From Flavobacteriaceae bacterium (GTDB lineage Bacteria; Bacteroidota; Bacteroidia; Flavobacteriales; Flavobacteriaceae): a DNA stretch of 64,000 nt. Position 1 is the first letter of the stretch; the number at the start of each line of letters is the position of its first letter. The DNA is taken from assembly GCA_018401115.1 (NCBI GenBank), contig JAGYKX010000001.1:36627-100626 (forward strand), written 5' to 3'. The notes under the pieces were generated by a model. It made no database searches and was not told the origin of the DNA. It was given only the letters and a program-made list of their open reading frames with translations. Both the position numbers and the translations under genes were made by a program. Positions 1 to 9,070 of the stretch are shown one piece after another.

Positions 1-83
1 GGCTTTCCTAATAAGTGTCGAACAATGGTGGTTTTTCCACTGCCTGAAGGTGCTGAAAAAATGAGTAATTTTCCCGAATTCAT
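1..83 (-). CDS. gmk: guanylate kinase, N-terminal part (cut by window edge)
   Basis: Only the first 27 or so codons are in the window. The translation starts MNSGKLLIFSAPSGSGKTT, a P-loop (GSGKTT) in the position and context typical of guanylate kinase, which phosphorylates GMP to GDP with ATP in the cytosol. Its ATG overlaps the yicC stop codon by one base (TAATG), so the two are translationally coupled. The yicC-gmk order is common in bacteria and supports the call. The rest of the gene lies outside the window. Confidence 0.85.
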   Translation of the reverse strand, partial: MNSGKLLIFSAPSGSGKTTIVRHLLGK

Positions 84-940
84 TACAAGGCGTTTAAGAG
101 TTGTTCTTTAATTTTTTCTAATTCGTCTTTCATCTGAACTACCAATTGCTGCATGGGAGCAAAGTTGGCTTTAGATCCTAAAGTATTAATCTCACGACCT
201 ATTTCTTGGGCTATAAAGCCGAGCTTCTTTCCTTGGCTTTCGCTAGAAGACTGTGTCTCGCTAAAGTAATCCAGGTGGCCGGCCAAACGCACCTTCTCTT
301 CCGTAATGTCGTATTTTTCTATATAATAAATGAGCTCTTGTTCTAAACGATTTTGATCTATAGGTGCCGTAATGTCTGATAGGGCTTTTTCCAATCTGGG
401 TTTAATACCGGCCATACGATCTGAATCCATCCCAATAACGTCTTGTAGTAACTGACGAATATTGGCAATTCTCAAGGAAAATTCCTCTGAAAGTAGGACT
501 CCTTCATCTACGCGACTTTGATCCATAGCTTGTAAAGTGTCTTCTAAAAGGATATTAATAGCCTCCAACTCAGCAGGATCAATCTCCTCTTTTTGAACTG
601 ATAAAGTGTCTGGTAATTTTAAAGACAAAGCCAACAACTGGTCTGGCGTAGCGGGCGCAAGGGCTCCTAACTGCGCCATATAAGCTTGCACCACATCTTG
701 GTTAATCACTGCGGCAGCTGTACCTCCTGTCTGTTCTATAAAGAGACCAAAGTCTATTTTACCTCTTTCTAAAGTAGCAGACACGCGCTTTCTAAAAGAA
801 AGCTCGTGTTCTCTGTAGCTACTTGGAATTCTTATATTGAGGTCTAAGCCTTTAGAGTTTAAGGACTTAATCTCTAGGCTTATTTTTTTGTCAGAAAGCT
901 GTAATATACGCTTCCCATATCCGGTCATGGACTTAATCAT
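83..940 (-). CDS. yicC: YicC/YloC family endoribonuclease
   Basis: 285 aa, the usual family length. The start MIKSMTGYGK and the C-terminal block around GREINTLGSKAN are hallmarks of the family; the first half corresponds to the YicC N domain and the last 90 or so residues to DUF1732. Characterised relatives are endoribonucleases that cleave RNA in the cytosol. It is directly upstream of gmk with a one-base overlap. An exact Bacteroidota -7 element lies just upstream of the ATG. Confidence 0.92.
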   Translation of the reverse strand: MIKSMTGYGKRILQLSDKKISLEIKSLNSKGLDLNIRIPSSYREHELSFRKRVSATLERGKIDFGLFIEQTGGTAAAVINQDVVQAYMAQLGALAPATPDQLLALSLKLPDTLSVQKEEIDPAELEAINILLEDTLQAMDQSRVDEGVLLSEEFSLRIANIRQLLQDVIGMDSDRMAGIKPRLEKALSDITAPIDQNRLEQELIYYIEKYDITEEKVRLAGHLDYFSETQSSSESQGKKLGFIAQEIGREINTLGSKANFAPMQQLVVQMKDELEKIKEQLLNAL

Positions 941-957
941 AATCTTGAATTAAGCCT

Positions 958-965
958 CAAAGGTA
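958..965 (-). promoter_or_regulatory. putative -7 promoter element of yicC-gmk
   Basis: On the minus strand this reads TACCTTTG, an exact match to the Bacteroidota consensus TAnnTTTG. It ends 18 bases before the yicC ATG. No clear TTTG -33 box is seen at the right distance, so this rests on the -7 element only. Confidence 0.4.
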
Positions 966-982
966 CGGATTCAACTGGAAAA

Positions 983-1801
983 CTAATCTAATTTTCTAAG
1001 CCAGATATTTCTAAAGCGCACCCTAGAATTGTCTCCGTGGTCTTGAAGCGCTATAGGCGCATTCCCATGGGCCTCGTTCGTGGGCCAGCCAATATATTGG
1101 ATAATCCCTTCTATGGTCACATGGTCTTGAATCAATACACCGTTGTGAAAAACCGTAAGGGTTCCAGAGGCTGTTTTTTGTCCTTTTTCGTTAAACTCAG
1201 GTGCATGAAAGACTATGTCATAAGCATTCCACTCCCCAGTTGGCGCAGAAGCCATGGCTAAGGGTATTTTTTGTTTGTACAATGCACCTACTTGACCATT
1301 CACATAAGTAGGATTGTCATTATTGTCTAAAATTTGAACCTCATAACGCTGTTGTATAAACACCCCTGAATTAGAGCGGCTTTGATTTTCACCAATAACT
1401 TCCTCAGGAGAAGCCCATTCCAGGTGAAGCTGAATACTTCCAAAATTTTCTTTGGTCTGGATATTTCCAGTTCTATTGGCTACCGTCATAGAGCCATCTC
1501 CATTGAGGGTCCATTTGGCTGCCGTAGAATCTTGGGCCATATACCAGGCATCTAGGTTGGTGCCGTTAAAAAGCACTATGGCGTCTGAAGGCGCACTACT
1601 AAATCCAGTCGCTGGAGCTCCTGGGAGTACTTTGGGTGGCACTGGCTCATATATTTCAGTGGCTTCAGGAGTGGTGGGTTCTGGCCCTTCTCTCACTATC
1701 TCTGGAACTATTCCACTGTCTTCAGGACAAGGCTGAACTGTAGGCCCACAGGCCGACAAAAAAATTAAAAAACCGAAAGTATAATATAAATGTTTCATCA
1801 T
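983..1801 (-). CDS. DUF1080 (3-keto-glycoside lyase/hydratase family) lipoprotein
   Basis: 272 aa. The N-terminus has a short hydrophobic segment and the lipobox LSAC (Cys near residue 18), so the mature protein is probably lipid-anchored in the cell envelope. A Pro/Glu-rich linker follows, then one DUF1080 domain from about residue 70 to the end, with typical blocks LFNGTNLDAWY, RSNSGVFIQ, YEVQILDN and the terminal ALQDHGD...RFRNIWLR. DUF1080 proteins (Pfam 3keto-disac_hyd) cleave 3-keto-glycosides by elimination and hydrate the 2-hydroxy-glucal product. A second, frameshifted DUF1080 gene lies next to it and a sugar-oxidation gene set follows. The exact substrate cannot be read from sequence. 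Confidence 0.85.
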   Translation of the reverse strand: MMKHLYYTFGFLIFLSACGPTVQPCPEDSGIVPEIVREGPEPTTPEATEIYEPVPPKVLPGAPATGFSSAPSDAIVLFNGTNLDAWYMAQDSTAAKWTLNGDGSMTVANRTGNIQTKENFGSIQLHLEWASPEEVIGENQSRSNSGVFIQQRYEVQILDNNDNPTYVNGQVGALYKQKIPLAMASAPTGEWNAYDIVFHAPEFNEKGQKTASGTLTVFHNGVLIQDHVTIEGIIQYIGWPTNEAHGNAPIALQDHGDNSRVRFRNIWLRKLD

Positions 1802-1868
1802 TGGTGGTAGTTAATTTAAGCAAAAAACCAGATAGGTGAATTTTTGCTTGATTTTTATGAGCTACTGC

Positions 1869-2619
1869 CTAAAGGGCCCTTAATTTAATATTTCTATAAG
1901 ACACCTTGTCTCCATGGTCTTGAACCCCTAATTTTCCGTTCCAGCTGCTTCCAAAAGCGTCCCAATTGGCAAATTTTGACTGGGCTTTCATAGCGTCCCA
2001 TTCTGGACCGTGTACAGGAAATCTTGTGACTTCTTGACCGTTCATCATCACATAACCCTCATTGGTTTTGTGGTTAATGTGAATGAGATAGTGGTTCCAC
2101 TCCCCTGCTTTGTTGGCCTCTGCAGAAGGGGCAATCATGTCGTATAAAGCCCCTGCTTTGTGCGTGCCTTCTCCAACAAAAGAATCTGGGTGACGCTCGT
2201 TGTCTAGCACCTGAATTTCAGGACCCGAAAGATACGGCTCAGACATAGGCGGGATCTTCTACTACCCCCCAGAAAATTCCTGAATTTCCGCCTTCTGAAA
2301 TATTCCATTCAATAGACAATTCAAAATTTTCATAAGAGGCGTCTGTTACTATATTGAGGTTTTCTCCTTCTTTTTTCTCCCGCGGATAAAACACCATAGC
2401 GCCGTCTTCTATCTTCCAAGCATCTGGTACTTCACTGCCATTGTAAGCATGCCAGCCGGAGAAATCTTCTCCATTAAACAAAGTGGTCCATGCTTGTTGT
2501 TCTTGCATTTCTGTTCCTAGTGAAACTATTTCTGGCTCCGCCGATGCTGCTTCCTTTGGGGTATTTTTACAAGCGGTAAGTCCAATGGCTACCGCCATGA
2601 TAGTGATGATTTTTTTCAT
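1869..2619 (-). pseudogene. DUF1080 lipoprotein, interrupted by a +1 frameshift
   Basis: The gene reads as one DUF1080 protein of about 249 aa in two frames. The first frame (2619 to 2239) gives a lipoprotein signal ending LTAC, then TLFNGEDFSGWHAYNG and GNSGIFWGVVEDPAY, and hits TGA. The second frame (2246 to 1869) continues SEPYLSGPEIQVLDNERHPD to LGVQDHGDKVSYRNIKLR. Removing one base near 2241-2244 joins them into a normal family sequence. The break is in the middle of the domain and away from any homopolymer. It is either a young pseudogene or a sequencing error; if intact, it is an envelope 3-keto-glycoside lyase/hydratase like its neighbour. It appears to head the minus-strand end of the sugar module. 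Confidence 0.82.
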
Positions 2620-2697
2620 AATAAAAGGGTTTTAAATGAATCTGTATGTGTTGGTGTGTTGGTGGATTTATAGGTTGGTATTGGATTTAACCTGCTA

Positions 2698-3750
2698 TTA
2701 GAGGCCTAAAATTTGTTTCAATTGCGCAGGGTCTGTCGCTGCCCCGGCAAAATCGTCAAAAGTTTTTTGAGTGGCTTCAATAATGTGGTCTGCAATGAAT
2801 TTGGCGCCCTCTCTGGCTCCTTGCTCAGGAGATTTAATCACGCATTCCCATTCCATTACTGCCCAAACATCACAGCCGTATTGGGTGAGTTTAGAAAAAA
2901 TAGTCTTAAAATCTATTTGCCCATCGCCAAGGGAACGGTAGCGTCCTGCGCGGTCCTGCCAGTCGTTGTATCCGCCAAAGGCGCCTTTCTTCCCAGTGGG
3001 GTTAAACTCAGAATCCTTTACATGGAAGGCCTTAATAAATTCGTGATAGTGGTCTATATAAGCGATATAATCTAATTGCTGTAACACAAAATGACTCGGA
3101 TCATACAAGATATTCACCCTTTTGTGGTTTCCAGTAGCGGCTAAAAATCGCTCGAAGGTGTCGCCGTCATGCAGGTCTTCTCCAGGGTGTATCTCATAAC
3201 AAACATCGACCCCTTGGGCGTCAAAATGGTTTAAAATTGGCAACCATCTTTTGGCCAATTCTTCAAAGCCCATTTCTACCAATCCCTTAGGGCGCTGTGG
3301 CCAAGGATGCATGGTATGCCAAAGCAATGCGCCTGAAAAGGTAGCGTGGGCGTTTAGGCCTAAATGCTTGGAGGCTGTAGCCGCTTTTTTAACGGTGTCA
3401 ATAGCCCACTCAGTACGGGCTTTTGGATTGCCGTGAAGGGCCTTTGGGGCAAAAGCATCAAACATACTGTCGTATGCTGGATTTACTGCCACCAACTGTC
3501 CTTGAAGGTGGGTAGAAAGTTCTGTGATCTCTAAACCGTAACTGTTAATGGTTCCCTTGAGGTGGTCACAATAATCTTTAGAGCTCGCGGCCAAATCCAA
3601 GTCTATGAGGAAAGACTCCCAGGTGGGAATCTGAATGCCTTTATACCCCAAATCTGCGGCCCATTGACATATGCCTTCTAGGCTGTTAAAAGGAGGTTTA
3701 CTATCTACAAATTGGGCCAAAAATACTGCTGGCCCTTTGATCGTTTTCAT
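2698..3750 (-). CDS. sugar phosphate isomerase/epimerase (xylose-isomerase-like TIM barrel)
   Basis: 350 aa, no signal peptide, so cytosolic. Motifs of the AP-endonuclease-2/IolE-type TIM barrel are visible in order: YEIHPGEDLHDG, NILYDPSHF, AFHVKDSEF and AVMEWEC, which carry the Glu, Asp, His and Glu metal ligands of the fold. It lies 19 bases downstream of a Gfo/Idh/MocA dehydrogenase and is probably in one operon with it. In Bacteroidota such pairs rearrange or epimerise keto-sugars. The precise reaction is unknown. Confidence 0.85.
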   Translation of the reverse strand: MKTIKGPAVFLAQFVDSKPPFNSLEGICQWAADLGYKGIQIPTWESFLIDLDLAASSKDYCDHLKGTINSYGLEITELSTHLQGQLVAVNPAYDSMFDAFAPKALHGNPKARTEWAIDTVKKAATASKHLGLNAHATFSGALLWHTMHPWPQRPKGLVEMGFEELAKRWLPILNHFDAQGVDVCYEIHPGEDLHDGDTFERFLAATGNHKRVNILYDPSHFVLQQLDYIAYIDHYHEFIKAFHVKDSEFNPTGKKGAFGGYNDWQDRAGRYRSLGDGQIDFKTIFSKLTQYGCDVWAVMEWECVIKSPEQGAREGAKFIADHIIEATQKTFDDFAGAATDPAQLKQILGL

Positions 3751-3769
3751 ATGCTGCTATTTTTTATTT

Positions 3770-4906
3770 TTATTGGTCTAAAGCGACCCATACATTTCCT
3801 GCTTTGTGAGAGGCTACAGCGCTTTCTATAAAATTGAGACCGCGCATTCCGTCTACAACCGTAGGATACTCTCCTGAATCTGGATGTTGATTTCTAATGG
3901 CTCTGGCCACCCCTAAATAAATATTGGCCATTGAATCAAAAATGCCCTCTGGGTGTCCTGGAGGCAATTTGGTGCCTCCCAAAGACAATTCGCTGTTGTA
4001 GGCATGTCCTGGGGTATAAATCTGCAACGGCTCATGGTCTGACAATACTTTTAATACATTAGGGCTTTCCTGTTCCCAACGCAGTCCTTTTTTGTCTCCA
4101 TAAATGGCAATGGCCAATCCGTTTTCTTCTCCGGTGGCAATCTGACTAGCACGCAAAATACCTTTGACCCCATTCTCCATTTTTAAGAATATATTTCCAT
4201 CAATGTCCATCTGGTTGTCTTCGTACAGATAGTTTAGGTCTGCTAGTAAGGCCGCAATTCTGAGACCGGTGGTATATTCTACCATATTAAAGGCGTGGGT
4301 TCCAATGTCTCCCATACAACAAGAAATTCCCGCTTTGCTAGCGTCCAATCTCCAAGTGCTGCTACGCTTTTCTTTGTCGTGAATAATAGGATTAATCCAA
4401 CCTTGGTAGTAGCGCACATCTATTTTTTGAATGTTCCCTAATGCACCGCTTTTAACCATCTCCCTCATTTGGCGTACCATGGGGTAGCCTGTGTAGGTAT
4501 GGGTTAGCCCAAAAACCAGGCCTTTTTCTGCCTGAAGGGCACCGAGAATCTTAGCCTCTTCATAGGTGTTGGTCATGGGCTTTTCACAGATCACGTGAAA
4601 GCCGTTCTCCATGAGCTTTTTGGCCATGGGGAAATGTAGAAAATTTGGCGTTAGAATGGAACACACCTGAATACGCTCTGCTTCAGGAAGCTTTAATTCT
4701 TCTGCTATAAGGGTGTCAAAATCTTTGTAAATTCTGTTGGTGGGCAATCCTATTTGCTTTGCAAAACCAATGTTTTGTTCCCAATCTGGATTAAAAACAC
4801 CCCCTACGATCTCATAATTGTCATTGATAAATGAAGCGACTCTATGAAGTACTCCTATCAGTGAATCTCCGCCACCTCCTAAAATTCCTAATCTAATTTT
4901 TTGCAT
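3770..4906 (-). CDS. Gfo/Idh/MocA family oxidoreductase
   Basis: 378 aa, full length, no export signal. The N-terminal Rossmann motif is GILGGGGDSLIG, the family motif EKP is in HVICEKPMTN near residue 109, and the C-terminal alpha/beta domain follows with the conserved CMGDIGTHAFN segment that holds the active-site Asp and His. It uses NAD(P) to oxidise or reduce sugar hydroxyl or keto groups. It lies between the MFS permease and the TIM-barrel isomerase with short gaps, so it probably works on the imported sugar, either forming or reducing a 3-keto group. Confidence 0.87.
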   Translation of the reverse strand: MQKIRLGILGGGGDSLIGVLHRVASFINDNYEIVGGVFNPDWEQNIGFAKQIGLPTNRIYKDFDTLIAEELKLPEAERIQVCSILTPNFLHFPMAKKLMENGFHVICEKPMTNTYEEAKILGALQAEKGLVFGLTHTYTGYPMVRQMREMVKSGALGNIQKIDVRYYQGWINPIIHDKEKRSSTWRLDASKAGISCCMGDIGTHAFNMVEYTTGLRIAALLADLNYLYEDNQMDIDGNIFLKMENGVKGILRASQIATGEENGLAIAIYGDKKGLRWEQESPNVLKVLSDHEPLQIYTPGHAYNSELSLGGTKLPPGHPEGIFDSMANIYLGVARAIRNQHPDSGEYPTVVDGMRGLNFIESAVASHKAGNVWVALDQ

Positions 4907-4921
4907 GCTTTAGATAATGTA

Positions 4922-6148
4922 TTACGATTTGTATTCTATTTTTTCATTTTTAAAGAACAGGGCAAAAAGACCCATCACTACAAGGGCAAAAGCTGCTGGC
5001 AACAACCAAATATTGGTCCAGTCATGACTTCCGTCTGCCAGTAAATAGGCATCTGAAATTTGTCCAGCTACCCAAAAGCCCATGAGCATTCCCACACCAT
5101 AAGTAGCTAATGTAATGAGACCTTGTGCCGCAGATTTGTATTTCTCTCCAGCCTTGGTATCTGTGTAAATCTGTCCAGACACAAAGAAGAAATCATAACA
5201 AATTCCGTGCAGGGCAATACCAACAATAAGCATAAATGCCCCTTCCCCAGCGTTTCCGTAGGCGAATAAAATATAGCGCAGCGTCCAAGCCAACATTCCA
5301 GCCAAGATGGTTTTCTTAAAGCCAAATTTCTTAAAAAACAAAGGTAACAACAACATAAAGAGCACCTCTGAGGCCTGTCCTATGGTCATTTTCCCCGTGG
5401 GATTGGCCACCCCAATTTCAGATAAAAATGGGTTGGCGTTCTGGTAATAGAAAGCCAACGGAATACAGATCAGTACTGAGGCAATAAAGAACATCAGAAA
5501 GTTCCTGTCGCCTAATAATTTAAGGGCGTCAAAACCCAGAATAGAGGCAATAGACTGCTTTTCTCCATCTTGTGCTTGTGGCGGTGTAGCAGGAAGGGTA
5601 AAACTAAATAAACCCAATACTGCAGAGGCAATAGCTACCATTAAAAAAGTGTTTTTAAGCATTCCCTCATTGGCATTAACCTGAGAATCCCATGCCAACC
5701 AGCTAATTAACAATCCTGCGACAATCCATCCGATGGTCCCAAAAACGCGGACTAGAGAAAATTCTTTTGCAGGATCTTTCATTTGCTTAAAGGAAATAGA
5801 ATTCACTAAAGCCAAAGTGGGCATATAGGCAATCATATAGCCTAATACATAGGGATAGAAAGCGGCAAAATCTGTCGCTCCATACATTTGGTACATTAAA
5901 AATGCGCCTATTAAATGTAAGACCCCTAGGATACGCTCCGCATTAAAGTACCTGTCTGCGATAAGCCCAATAATAAAAGGGGCAATAATAGCCCCCCAAG
6001 ACTGCGTAGAGAAAGCCATCGCAGACTCTGCTCCTGTAGCGTTTAGGTTCTTGGCTAAAAAGGTCCCTAGGGTAACAAACCACCCACCCCAGATAAAGAA
6101 TTCCAGGAACATCATGGTGGAAAGCTGTATTTTAATAGTCGTTTTCAT
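4922..6148 (-). CDS. MFS transporter of the nucleoside:H+ symporter (NupG-like) family
   Basis: 408 aa with about 12 hydrophobic segments. The opening KIQLSTMMFLEFFIWGGWFV and the later GIALHGICYDFFFVSGQIY segment are typical of the Nuc_H_symport family that is widespread in Bacteroidota. It sits in the inner membrane. Although named for nucleosides, family members in this context are usually adjacent to sugar isomerase and Gfo/Idh genes, so a sugar or keto-sugar is a more likely substrate here (inference). Fifteen bases separate it from the dehydrogenase gene. Confidence 0.86.
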   Translation of the reverse strand: MKTTIKIQLSTMMFLEFFIWGGWFVTLGTFLAKNLNATGAESAMAFSTQSWGAIIAPFIIGLIADRYFNAERILGVLHLIGAFLMYQMYGATDFAAFYPYVLGYMIAYMPTLALVNSISFKQMKDPAKEFSLVRVFGTIGWIVAGLLISWLAWDSQVNANEGMLKNTFLMVAIASAVLGLFSFTLPATPPQAQDGEKQSIASILGFDALKLLGDRNFLMFFIASVLICIPLAFYYQNANPFLSEIGVANPTGKMTIGQASEVLFMLLLPLFFKKFGFKKTILAGMLAWTLRYILFAYGNAGEGAFMLIVGIALHGICYDFFFVSGQIYTDTKAGEKYKSAAQGLITLATYGVGMLMGFWVAGQISDAYLLADGSHDWTNIWLLPAAFALVVMGLFALFFKNEKIEYKS

Positions 6149-6228
6149 GTATATTTATTTAGTGAGAAATTGTGTTAAGCTTGGTTAAGACCCATTTAAT
6201 TAGCGCTTGTTCGCGTTATTGACTGAAA

Positions 6229-7212
6229 TTACTGTAGCGAAATAAGCAGGTCTCTGGTCGCTATTATTCCCGCTTCTTCTGAAAGGGCAGAGCCTTCGTA
6301 TTCCACACCCACAAAGCCATTGTAACCAGCGTCTTTTACGAGCTTCATGATTCTAGGGTAATCTGAGTGAATTTCTTGACCCTCTGGGCCAAAGTCGTGC
6401 GACTTGGCGCTTACGGCTTTGGCATAAGGCATCATTTCTTCAATACCTTTGTAGCGGTCGTATTCTTCGAGACAGGTACGCCCGCTGGCACCCCACTCTG
6501 CAGTGATACAGAAGTTTCCAAAGTCTGGCAAAGTACCGGCATTTGTCATATTTACTGCCTCCATGACCTGAACCAATAGTCCTGCATTAGAAGAAAGTCC
6601 TCCGTGATTTTCCACAATTACATTGATATTTTTAGTGGCGGCATAAGTAGCTAATTTACTCAAACCGTCTGTTGCAGCTGGTATCCATACCGCTGGATCA
6701 TTAGATCCGGCTAGATTCACGCGAACTGAATGGCATCCTAAGGCTGCTGCTGCGTCTACCCATTTATAGTGATTTTCTACTGCTGCTTGTCTCTCTGCAG
6801 CGTCTGTAGTAGCCAAATTGCCTTGACCATCTATCATAATCAAAAGGTTTTGCAAACCGTATTTCTCACTTTCTGCTAAAGACTTGGCTACAAAATTAGC
6901 CATGGCCTCAGGACCGTAATTAGACGGCTGTAATTCTTTATTGTACAACTGACTCACATACTCTAAGCCTTCAAATCCCCAAGCATGGGCTTTTTCTGCA
7001 AAAGCATAAGGATCTAAGCCTTCTTCATTGATCATCTTGTGAATGGACCATTGGGCCAAAGAAAGTTTAAAATTAGGGGCACTTAAAGGGGCTGTTTCTT
7101 GAGAAGGGGCTTCTTTGGTGGTTTTTTCCTTGCAGGATAAGCTACTCAAAACAAAAACAAAGGCCAGGGATAATGAAAAAGCGGAACGGATAGATAAGTT
7201 TTTAAAAATCAT
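6229..7212 (-). CDS. exported sugar isomerase/epimerase-like TIM-barrel lipoprotein
   Basis: 327 aa from the ATG chosen here. An in-frame upstream extension to 7335 has no signal-like character, whereas this start gives MIFKNLSIRSAFSLSLAF and a lipobox LSSLSC, so I prefer it. The rest is an AP-endonuclease-2-type barrel: FKLSLAQWSIHK, GFEGLEYVSQLY, NVIVENHGGLSS, LPDFGNF and FVGVEYEG. Mature protein is probably tethered in the envelope. It is separated from the permease gene by 80 bases and faces the divergent GMC oxidoreductase gene, which suggests an envelope step in the same oxidised-sugar pathway. Confidence 0.85.
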   Translation of the reverse strand: MIFKNLSIRSAFSLSLAFVFVLSSLSCKEKTTKEAPSQETAPLSAPNFKLSLAQWSIHKMINEEGLDPYAFAEKAHAWGFEGLEYVSQLYNKELQPSNYGPEAMANFVAKSLAESEKYGLQNLLIMIDGQGNLATTDAAERQAAVENHYKWVDAAAALGCHSVRVNLAGSNDPAVWIPAATDGLSKLATYAATKNINVIVENHGGLSSNAGLLVQVMEAVNMTNAGTLPDFGNFCITAEWGASGRTCLEEYDRYKGIEEMMPYAKAVSAKSHDFGPEGQEIHSDYPRIMKLVKDAGYNGFVGVEYEGSALSEEAGIIATRDLLISLQ

Positions 7213-7265
7213 ACAGTTGGATTTAATAATGAAGTGGTATATTAATGAAAATACCTGAAAACTAC

Positions 7266-7271
7266 AACGTT
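7266..7271. promoter_or_regulatory. possible operator core between the divergent sugar genes
   Basis: The intergenic region between the isomerase lipoprotein and the GMC gene contains AACGTT within ACAACGTTTTCG, a short palindrome with the central CG typical of LacI-type operators. The match is short and no regulator gene is adjacent, so this is only a suggestion. Confidence 0.15.
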
Positions 7272-7359
7272 TTCGTTTGTAATAATCTGAAATTAATGCG
7301 AATAAATGTAAAAAATTAATTCTATATTTAGTCACATTTTAAACAAACAATCACCAATT

Positions 7360-9070
7360 ATGAGCACCTTATCTAATAATGATTCCAATGAAATGTACGA
7401 CGCGATTGTTGTAGGAACTGGAATAAGCGGTGGCTGGGCAGCCAAAGAATTGTGTGAAAATGGCCTTAAAACCCTTGTGTTAGAGCGCGGGCGTATGGTT
7501 ACACACATTAAGGATTATCCAACGGCCAATTTAGACCCTTGGGACATGCCAAATAATGGAGACCTTACTCCAGAACAAAAATCGAGACAAGAAAAACAGG
7601 CTAGAACTGGCTATACAGTGCGTGCAGAAAGCAGCCACTGGTTTGTAGACGACCTAACCCATCCGTATAACGAAACAAAGCGTTTTGACTGGATGCGTGG
7701 TTACCACGTTGGAGGCCGTTCTATTATGTGGGGGCGTCACTCCTACAGGTGGAGTGACCTGGACTTTGAAGCCAATGCCAAAGATGGTATTGCAGTAGAC
7801 TGGCCGGTGAGATATAATGATATTGCTCCATGGTATGACCGTGTAGAGGAATATATTGGCGTAAGTGGAGAAAACTTAGGCCTCTCCCAACTGCCAGATG
7901 GAAAATTTGAACCGATGATGCAGCTCAACTGTGTAGAACAACACTTTAGAGAGCAGGTAGCAGAACAATTTGACGGTAGGGTGGTAACTGCAGGACGTGT
8001 GGCCCATATTACCTCAGATAAGCAATACGACGGACGTAGTAAATGTCAATTTAGAAACCGCTGTATCAGAGGTTGTCCTTTTGGGGGCTACTTCTCCTCA
8101 GTGTCTTCTACTTTACCCGCAGCAGAGCGCACTGGTAATATGACCTTAAGAGCCAATTCAATTGTACATGAAGTGATTTACGACGCAGCGACAGGAAAAG
8201 CTTCTGGAGTTAAAGTGATCGATAGAGAAACCAAAGAAAGCATGGTATTTAATGCCAAAATTGTATTTCTTATGTGCTTCTGCCATGGCCTCTTCTGCAA
8301 TTTTAATGCAGTCTAAGTCTGAGCGTTTCCCTAACGGATTAGGAAACGATTCTGACCAATTGGGAAGAAACATCATGGACCACCAATTGGGTGTGGGTGC
8401 CAGCGGGTCTTTTGACGGCTTTGAAGACAAATACTACAAAGGAAGAAAACCAAACGGGGTGTATATCCCAAGGTTTAGAAACCTAGATAACAATACTAAG
8501 AAAGACTACCTAAGAGGTTTTGGATACCAGGGAGGTGCTTCTAGAGGCAACTGGGAAGAAGCCATTGCAGAGCACGCCTTTGGAAAAGACCTCAAAGAAG
8601 CGGTCTTAAAACCAGGCGGATGGACTATGGGAATCATGGGCTTTGGAGAGGTATTGCCTTACGAAGAAAACCGTTTTACTTTAGATTACGACAATTTGGA
8701 TGAGTGGGGTTTACCTACCTTGACTTTTGACGCTGAATTTAAAGAAAACGAATGGAAAATGCGCGAAGACATGAAAGCCCAAGCGGTAGCCATGTTAGAG
8801 CAAGCAGGATTCAAAAATGTCAATGCTTATGACAATCCAGGTGCCTTAGGACTTGGTATTCACGAGATGGGAACAGCCCGTATGGGTAGAGATCCTAAGA
8901 CCTCTGTATTAAATGGATACAATCAGGTGCATAGCTGTCCTAATGTATTTGTGACAGATGGTTCATTTATGACCTCTGCTTCTTGTGTAAACCCTTCACT
9001 TACTTATATGGCTTTTACAGCCAGAGCAGCCAATTACGCTGCAGAACAACTTAAAAAAGGACTTTTATAA
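7360..9070 (+). pseudogene. GMC family oxidoreductase (glucoside 3-dehydrogenase-like), frameshifted
   Basis: Reads as one protein of about 569 aa in two frames. Frame one (7360-8316) starts without a signal peptide and has the FAD-binding motif VVGTGISGGWAAKEL, then MRGYHVGGRSIMWG and the Cys-containing CQFRNRCIRGCPFGG. Frame two (from inside 8252 to 9070) carries MASSAILMQSKSERFPNGLG and the C-terminal GLGIHEMGTARMG and ASCVNPSLTYMA, the GMC_oxred_C block with catalytic His and Asn. Dropping one base near 8272 restores VFLCASAMASS. GMC proteins of this type oxidise sugars (C3 of glycosides in LacA-type enzymes). It overlaps the subunit 3 gene by one base and probably rides through Tat with it. 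Confidence 0.85.

Noticed and set aside
7213..7335. N-terminal extension of the isomerase lipoprotein gene
   Set aside because: The extension has no signal-peptide character and hides the lipobox start at 7212; the longer start also crosses the intergenic promoter region.
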